Assembly: GCF_014202275.1 (NCBI RefSeq)
Contig: NZ_JACHGF010000003.1
Location: 62,001-126,000 of the forward strand
Origin: Rhabdobacter roseus
Lineage (GTDB): Bacteria > Bacteroidota > Bacteroidia > Cytophagales > Spirosomataceae
DNA length: 64,000 nt
Direction of reading: 5' to 3'
Of the stretch, positions 60,199 through 64,000 are shown piece after piece. The notes beneath the pieces were generated by a model. It was not told where the DNA came from. It ran no database searches and worked only from the letters and a program-made list of their open reading frames with translations. The position numbers and the translations under genes were made by a program. Each line of letters begins with the position of its first letter. Position 1 is the first letter of the stretch.

Positions 60199-61635
60199 CT
60201 AATAGTACACCTCCGTAGCCTGGGCCTGCATCTGGCTAATCAGCGGGGCATAAAGGGCAACGGGCTTTTCCCGAATAAACGGATTTCCGCGCAAGTGAAG
60301 TACCTTTAGCGTTTTTAGGCCCGGTAAGGCGGAGGGGATTTCTGAAAAACGGTTGTAGGAAATATCCAGCTCGTGCAGGCTGTGCAGCTGAGCAACAACT
60401 TCGGGAAGTACCTCAAATCGATTATAACCGATGTCCAGCATTTGTATTTTTCCGAGCTTCGTCAGCGCCGTGGGCAGGGTACTTAGGGCGTTGTGGTGGG
60501 CGTAGAGCTTCTCCAATTTCTGCAACTTGCCCAGTGCCTCCGGCAGGGTTTCCAGCCGGTTGTGCGAGATCGCCAACTGCTCCATGTGGCGCAGCCGCGC
60601 CAGCGCCGGGGGTAGTTGCGTCAGCTCGTTGTAGTACAGGTCGAGGGTTTTCAGGCGGCGCAGCTTCCGGATCGAGGTAGGTATCTCCAGCAGGCCGGCG
60701 TTGTAGAGGTTTAGGTCTTCGAGCTTTCGTAAGCCCCGGAAGCTGTTCTTCCCCAACGAATGCGGTACGTTGTGGCCTATCCAGAGGCTCACCAGCCGCC
60801 GCGAATGCTGGGCCGCGACGGGTACATTGGTAAAGGCATTGCGCTGGATATTCAAGATCCGCAGCGACTTGTTGCGCGTCAGCGTCAGTCCTTCTTCCGT
60901 GAGCTGGTTGCCGGTCAGGTCCAGCTTCTGGAGCCGGGGCAGGCGGCGCAGGTCCAGTGCTACTTCGCTCAATTCATTGTACTGCAGGTGCAGCTCTTCC
61001 AGGTTCGGAAAGCGATAAACTACCTCAGGTACCTTTTCCAGTCCCAACCCCGAAAACACAAGTATCTTAACGGCAGCCGAGTCGCGGATGGCCAGGGCTT
61101 TTTCCGGCGTCATGCGGGTAGTGTCGCCGCCGGAGCGGGCGCGGAGGTAGTTGCGGACGTAGTAGGTCATGCTGAGCCGGGCGCGCCCGCCCGGCGGTAC
61201 CCGCAGCGACTCCCGGTCCAGCAGCGCGGGTAGTTTTTCACGAAAAAGGTCGTCGAAGCGTTGTAAGAAAAAAGGCTTGAGGCTGTAAAAGAAATGCGAT
61301 AGCTGCCCCTGTTCGTCAAAAAACAGCTGCGCACTGACCACAAACTCACCCTGCATCTCCGACAGCGCTTCCTTCGACGCCCCAATCAACCGCCGCCGGA
61401 GCGAATCCCGGAGCGCGGTTGGTAAATCAGGTACCCTACTACCCTGCTTTAGGCTATCATACACCGCTACGTGCGCCGCAATGGGCACGTACTGCCTTTC
61501 GTTACCCTCTTTCGATACCGTCAGAGCCAGCGAACGTTCCAGCGGAAGTACCACCGGCTGGGCTTCAACGAGGGTACTTGCCAGTACCATATACGCCGCA
61601 AGGAGCAGCCGGAAAAAGGGGGTAGACGCTGTCAT
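60199..61635 (-). CDS. secreted leucine-rich-repeat protein 1, with TonB-C-like front domain
   Basis: A 478-residue exported protein (signal peptide ending LVEAQ). Residues about 95-165 look like a TonB C-terminal-type fold: FVVSAQLFFDEQGQLSHFFYSLKPFFLQRFDDLFREKLPALL, then ARLSMTYYVRN. From about 200 on come some ten LRRs of 22-23 residues with the pattern LxxLxLxxNxLxxLP (for example LKTLDLYYNELTQLPPALARL). The end IREKPVALYAPLISQMQAQATEVYY is shared with the next gene, its tandem paralogue 18 bases away. Probably a surface or periplasmic binding protein. Confidence 0.8.
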   Translation of the reverse strand: MTASTPFFRLLLAAYMVLASTLVEAQPVVLPLERSLALTVSKEGNERQYVPIAAHVAVYDSLKQGSRVPDLPTALRDSLRRRLIGASKEALSEMQGEFVVSAQLFFDEQGQLSHFFYSLKPFFLQRFDDLFREKLPALLDRESLRVPPGGRARLSMTYYVRNYLRARSGGDTTRMTPEKALAIRDSAAVKILVFSGLGLEKVPEVVYRFPNLEELHLQYNELSEVALDLRRLPRLQKLDLTGNQLTEEGLTLTRNKSLRILNIQRNAFTNVPVAAQHSRRLVSLWIGHNVPHSLGKNSFRGLRKLEDLNLYNAGLLEIPTSIRKLRRLKTLDLYYNELTQLPPALARLRHMEQLAISHNRLETLPEALGKLQKLEKLYAHHNALSTLPTALTKLGKIQMLDIGYNRFEVLPEVVAQLHSLHELDISYNRFSEIPSALPGLKTLKVLHLRGNPFIREKPVALYAPLISQMQAQATEVYY

Positions 61636-61653
61636 ACAAGTAGGTTTACGGGC

Positions 61654-63024
61654 TTAGTAAAATACCTCCGTGGCGTGGGCCTTTATTTGGTTGAAAAGTA
61701 CCCCATACTGCTGCTCGGCGTTCTCCTTTAAAAAAGGATTGCCGCGCAGGTAGAGCTTTTCCAGCTGAGTAATTCGGAGCAAGGGCTGCGGAAATTCCTG
61801 AAAATTATTGCCCGACAAATCCAGTTCCTTCAAACCCCGCAACGCAGTGATTTCGGGCGGAAAATTCGTAAACCAATTGTAGCCAATATCCAGCAGCGTG
61901 AGCTGGTTCAGGCCCGCCAGGCGGCTCGGCAGGGTACTTAGGCGGTTGTGGTGCACGTAGATGGTGTGCAGCCGCTGCAGGCGATCGATCCGGGGCGGTA
62001 GCTCGGTGAGCTGGTTGTTGGCCACGGCCAAATGCGTCAACCGCCGCAGCCGCGTGACCGCCGCGGGTAGCTCCGTGAACTCGTTGTAGTACAGATCAAG
62101 TACCTCCAGGCGGCGCAGCTTCCTGACGCCCGGGGGCAGGGTACTTAGTTTGGTCTGGTACAGGTTGAGGTCTTCTAGCTTTTTTAATTTCCTGAAACTA
62201 CGGCTCGACAACCCGGTGAGCGCATTGCGGCCCAGCCACAGGCTCGTCAGCCCCTTACAGGCCCGGGCCGCTTGGGGCACATCGACCAGGCCGTTGGCCT
62301 GCACGTTCAGGATGCGGAGCGAGCTATTTTTGGTCAATGCTAAAGTACCTTTCCCGAGTTGGTTGCCGCGCAGGTCCAGCTGCCGGAGCCGGGGCAGGCG
62401 CGCCAGGTCCAGCCGGAGGTCGGTGAGCTCGTTGCCGTGCAGGTCCAGCTCTTCGAGGTTGGGGAAACGGTATACGAGCTCGTAAGGTACCTGGCTGAGC
62501 TCCAGCTGATTCAGCAGCAGTCGCTTGACGCGCAGCGTGTCCTGGTACGTACGGGCGTCGTTCAGCGTCACGAGGGTACTATCGCCGGTGCGTAGCTGAC
62601 GGGGCTCGGGTACTTTCCCTATCCCAAAACCCTCCATCGCCTGGAAAGCCTGTTTGGCGGGGTTATTAATCCGCCAGGTGGCCAACCGACCGGGAAGTGA
62701 ATCCAGGATCATCTTCGTGACGGAATCCTTCATCGCGGCGGGAGAATTTACGTTAAAAAAGACGTAGTCGGGCTTGCCCTCCGCACTGATAAGTACCTGT
62801 AGAAAAATGGAAAATCCCGGCTTCGGATTAGTGGGTAAGAAGGCTTTGAGCTTATCCGAAATAAGATTTGGCGTGAGGCCCTCGGGTACCTGCGCGTGGG
62901 GGTACTTTTCTTTTATTTTTTCGAGTAATCCCGTTTTTTGGGCTTCGTCCGTAGTCAAAACCTGAGGCTGGGCCCAGGCCACCCCCACGTATAAGATCAG
63001 CCCCAGGGTCAGTAGCTTTTTCAT
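61654..63024 (-). CDS. secreted leucine-rich-repeat protein 2, with TonB-C-like front domain
   Basis: A 456-residue paralogue of the downstream gene: signal peptide MKKLLTLGLILYVGVAWAQ, front domain FSIFLQVLISAEGKPDYVFFNVNSPAAMKDSVTKMILDSLPGRLATWRINNPAKQ, then about ten LRRs (LEVLDLYYNEFTELPAAVTRLRRLTHLAVANNQLTELP), and the common end LKENAEQQYGVLFNQIKAHATEVFY. The paired genes form one transcript on the minus strand; this one is upstream. The closing block with Ala-Thr-Glu-Val-aromatic-Tyr is identical in plan and may matter for export or anchoring. Confidence 0.8.
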   Translation of the reverse strand: MKKLLTLGLILYVGVAWAQPQVLTTDEAQKTGLLEKIKEKYPHAQVPEGLTPNLISDKLKAFLPTNPKPGFSIFLQVLISAEGKPDYVFFNVNSPAAMKDSVTKMILDSLPGRLATWRINNPAKQAFQAMEGFGIGKVPEPRQLRTGDSTLVTLNDARTYQDTLRVKRLLLNQLELSQVPYELVYRFPNLEELDLHGNELTDLRLDLARLPRLRQLDLRGNQLGKGTLALTKNSSLRILNVQANGLVDVPQAARACKGLTSLWLGRNALTGLSSRSFRKLKKLEDLNLYQTKLSTLPPGVRKLRRLEVLDLYYNEFTELPAAVTRLRRLTHLAVANNQLTELPPRIDRLQRLHTIYVHHNRLSTLPSRLAGLNQLTLLDIGYNWFTNFPPEITALRGLKELDLSGNNFQEFPQPLLRITQLEKLYLRGNPFLKENAEQQYGVLFNQIKAHATEVFY

Positions 63025-63163
63025 TTAGGTTTGCTGCCATTGGTAAGTACCTACGAATATAACTAAATTATTAGTAGATCAATCAAAGTACCCTTTTTAT
63101 TTTTTGTGGCGGAAGGGAAAGAGGGGGGTAGTTTGGCAAGATTTGTTGGTAAAAAACACCAAC

Positions 63164-63196
63164 AAAAAAAGCCGCCACCGAAAATCCGGTGGCGGC
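63164..63196 (-). terminator. terminator after the M16 peptidase gene
   Basis: GCCGCCACCG (63171-63180) pairs with CGGTGGCGGC (63187-63196); on the minus strand seven T residues follow. It lies 50 bases past the M16 stop. Confidence 0.85.
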
Positions 63197-63217
63197 TGAG
63201 TATTTAGGGTTCTCAAT

Positions 63218-63255
63218 AAAAGTACTTCTACTCCTTAAAAGTACTTCTACTCCTT
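63218..63255. repeat. 19-bp tandem duplication over a stop codon
   Basis: AAAAGTACTTCTACTCCTT occurs twice, end to end, at 63218-63236 and 63237-63255. The right-hand copy includes the stop codon (63247-63249) of the M16 gene; the left-hand copy is non-coding. It is probably a replication slip. Confidence 0.85.
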
Positions 63256-64000
63256 CGGGCTACCGCCCATCGAGGCGGGAGCGCCGTCGGCGGGGGCGTT
63301 CTTCTTCGCCTTTTCAAAATCACCCGCTTTGATGATCGTCAGCTTGGAGTAGTCGAGGTGCTTGGCCATGGCGGCTTTAACCTGCGCCGGGGTCAGGCTT
63401 TCAACTTTCTTTTCAAAGTCGGCGTCCCACTGCATGGTGCGGTCCAGGTAAAGGTTGTTGTTGAGCGTGGCCGCCAGCGCGGCATCCTGCGCCCGGCTCA
63501 CCTGCCGCGACTGCAAATAGCCCGACTTGGCCGCTTTGATTTCCTCGGCCGTGAAGCCTTCCTTCACCGCCCGCTCGATCTCTTCCTTATAAGCGGCTTC
63601 CAGCTTCTCGGCGTTTTGCGGGGCGTAGATGGCGTACGAGAAGAAAGTACCGCTCTTGTCCAGCGAGCTGGCGCTCAGTTGCGAGCCTACGCCGTAGCTG
63701 AGGCCGTCTTTTTGCCGGATGCGCGTAGCCAGGCGCGAGTTCAGGAAGCCGCCGCCCAGCATGTAGTTGGCCAGTACCAGCGCCGGGTAGTCGGGGTCGG
63801 TATCTTGCAGCGGCATGTTCATGCCGGCCACAAACATGGCGTTGGCTTTGTCGGGCGTTTCAATGGACTTGTTCTGCGCCTTGACGGCCTGGTAGGGCGA
63901 CGCGATGCGCTTGAAGGGCGTGGGATTTTTCCAGGTACCAAACTCGTCGGTAATGATTTTCTGAATTGGTTCTTTGTCAAAATCACCCACCACGGCGATG
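63247..64000 (-). CDS. M16-family metallopeptidase, C-terminal part (cut by window edge)
   Basis: Only the last 250 residues are inside the window; the frame stays open to 64000, so the GTG at 63993 is internal and not the start. The visible part is the C-terminal M16 lobe: VVGDFDKEPIQKIITDEFGTWK, ANYMLGGGFLNSRLATRIRQKDGLSYGVGSQLSA (the R-x-K-x-GLSYG substrate motif), and AEEIKAAKSGYLQSRQVSRAQDAALAATL. The zinc motif HxxEH would be upstream, outside the window, or may be in a partner lobe. The tail is Ala/Gly-rich. Confidence 0.9.
   Translation of the reverse strand, partial: IAVVGDFDKEPIQKIITDEFGTWKNPTPFKRIASPYQAVKAQNKSIETPDKANAMFVAGMNMPLQDTDPDYPALVLANYMLGGGFLNSRLATRIRQKDGLSYGVGSQLSASSLDKSGTFFSYAIYAPQNAEKLEAAYKEEIERAVKEGFTAEEIKAAKSGYLQSRQVSRAQDAALAATLNNNLYLDRTMQWDADFEKKVESLTPAQVKAAMAKHLDYSKLTIIKAGDFEKAKKNAPADGAPASMGGSPKE

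Noticed and set aside
1-64000. GTAC words as a CRISPR or tandem repeat array
   Set aside because: Spacing is irregular, orientation is mixed and they occur within genes, so they are dispersed words and not an array.

Overview
The window comes from a bacterium of the phylum Bacteroidota, most likely order Cytophagales (Spirosoma/Dyadobacter/Persicitalea-like; the genus is my inference). Support: the gene order bamD-rpoZ-coaBC-DUF4835-recN, a type IX secretion C-terminal sorting domain, SusC-era carboxypeptidase-regulatory/OMP proteins, DUF5916 and DUF6807 families, and promoters of the TTG-N20-TAnnTTTG type. The chromosome is GC-rich in its genes. It is saturated with a short word, GGTAC(C/T)TT and its complement, on both strands, inside genes and between them.

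Layout. 1-7.2 kb (minus strand): envelope and core genes: recN (cut by the window edge), a small conserved protein, a DUF4835/PorD-like protein, coaBC, rpoZ, bamD, a T9SS-sorted protein and an OstA-like LPS transport protein. 7.3-17.3 kb (mostly plus): tilS, a PorE-like OmpA protein, a lipase, two small orphan proteins, a lipoprotein, an M14 carboxypeptidase, a DEAD-box helicase and a rhodanese. 17.4-23.3 kb: dapF, rplS, the NAD(P)HX repair enzyme, a 54-residue membrane peptide missed by length cut-offs, and feoAB. 23.6-28.4 kb: a cytochrome c maturation operon ccmBCDEF whose CcmE carries the rare Cys-xxx-Tyr heme site. 28.5-35.8 kb: an atypical-composition MFS transporter, a VOC protein, an M20 peptidase and a PaoABC-like molybdenum aldehyde oxidoreductase operon. 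36-42 kb: small secreted proteins, a DUF6807 protein, a Gly/Met-rich lipoprotein and a TonB-receptor-like outer membrane protein.

41.95-45.1 kb is the most unusual stretch. It is an AT-rich island of single small genes, all on the minus strand, separated by four attC-like imperfect hairpins. The first bases of a cassette match the R'' box of that cassette's own hairpin in four of four testable cases, which is the signature of integron gene cassettes. No integrase is in view. Two copies of a separate palindromic site (43497-43550 and 45058-45110) stand at the head of two cassette runs and look like a recombination or attI-like site that I do not recognise. One cassette encodes an adenylate-kinase-like protein without a P-loop. 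A roughly 185-bp structured repeat occurs on either side (36.8 kb and 45.4 kb) in opposite orientation.

45.6-64 kb: a CoA-transferase/acetyl-CoA hydrolase, an Ig-like fragment, DUF3817 and DUF5916 proteins, a cluster of three L,D-transpeptidase-type enzymes, a second MFS transporter, a lone LytTR protein, a four-gene two-component operon, an EamA transporter, a tandem pair of secreted leucine-rich-repeat proteins with a TonB-C-like front domain, and the 3' part of an M16 peptidase gene. I see no rRNA, tRNA, CRISPR array, transposase or phage genes.
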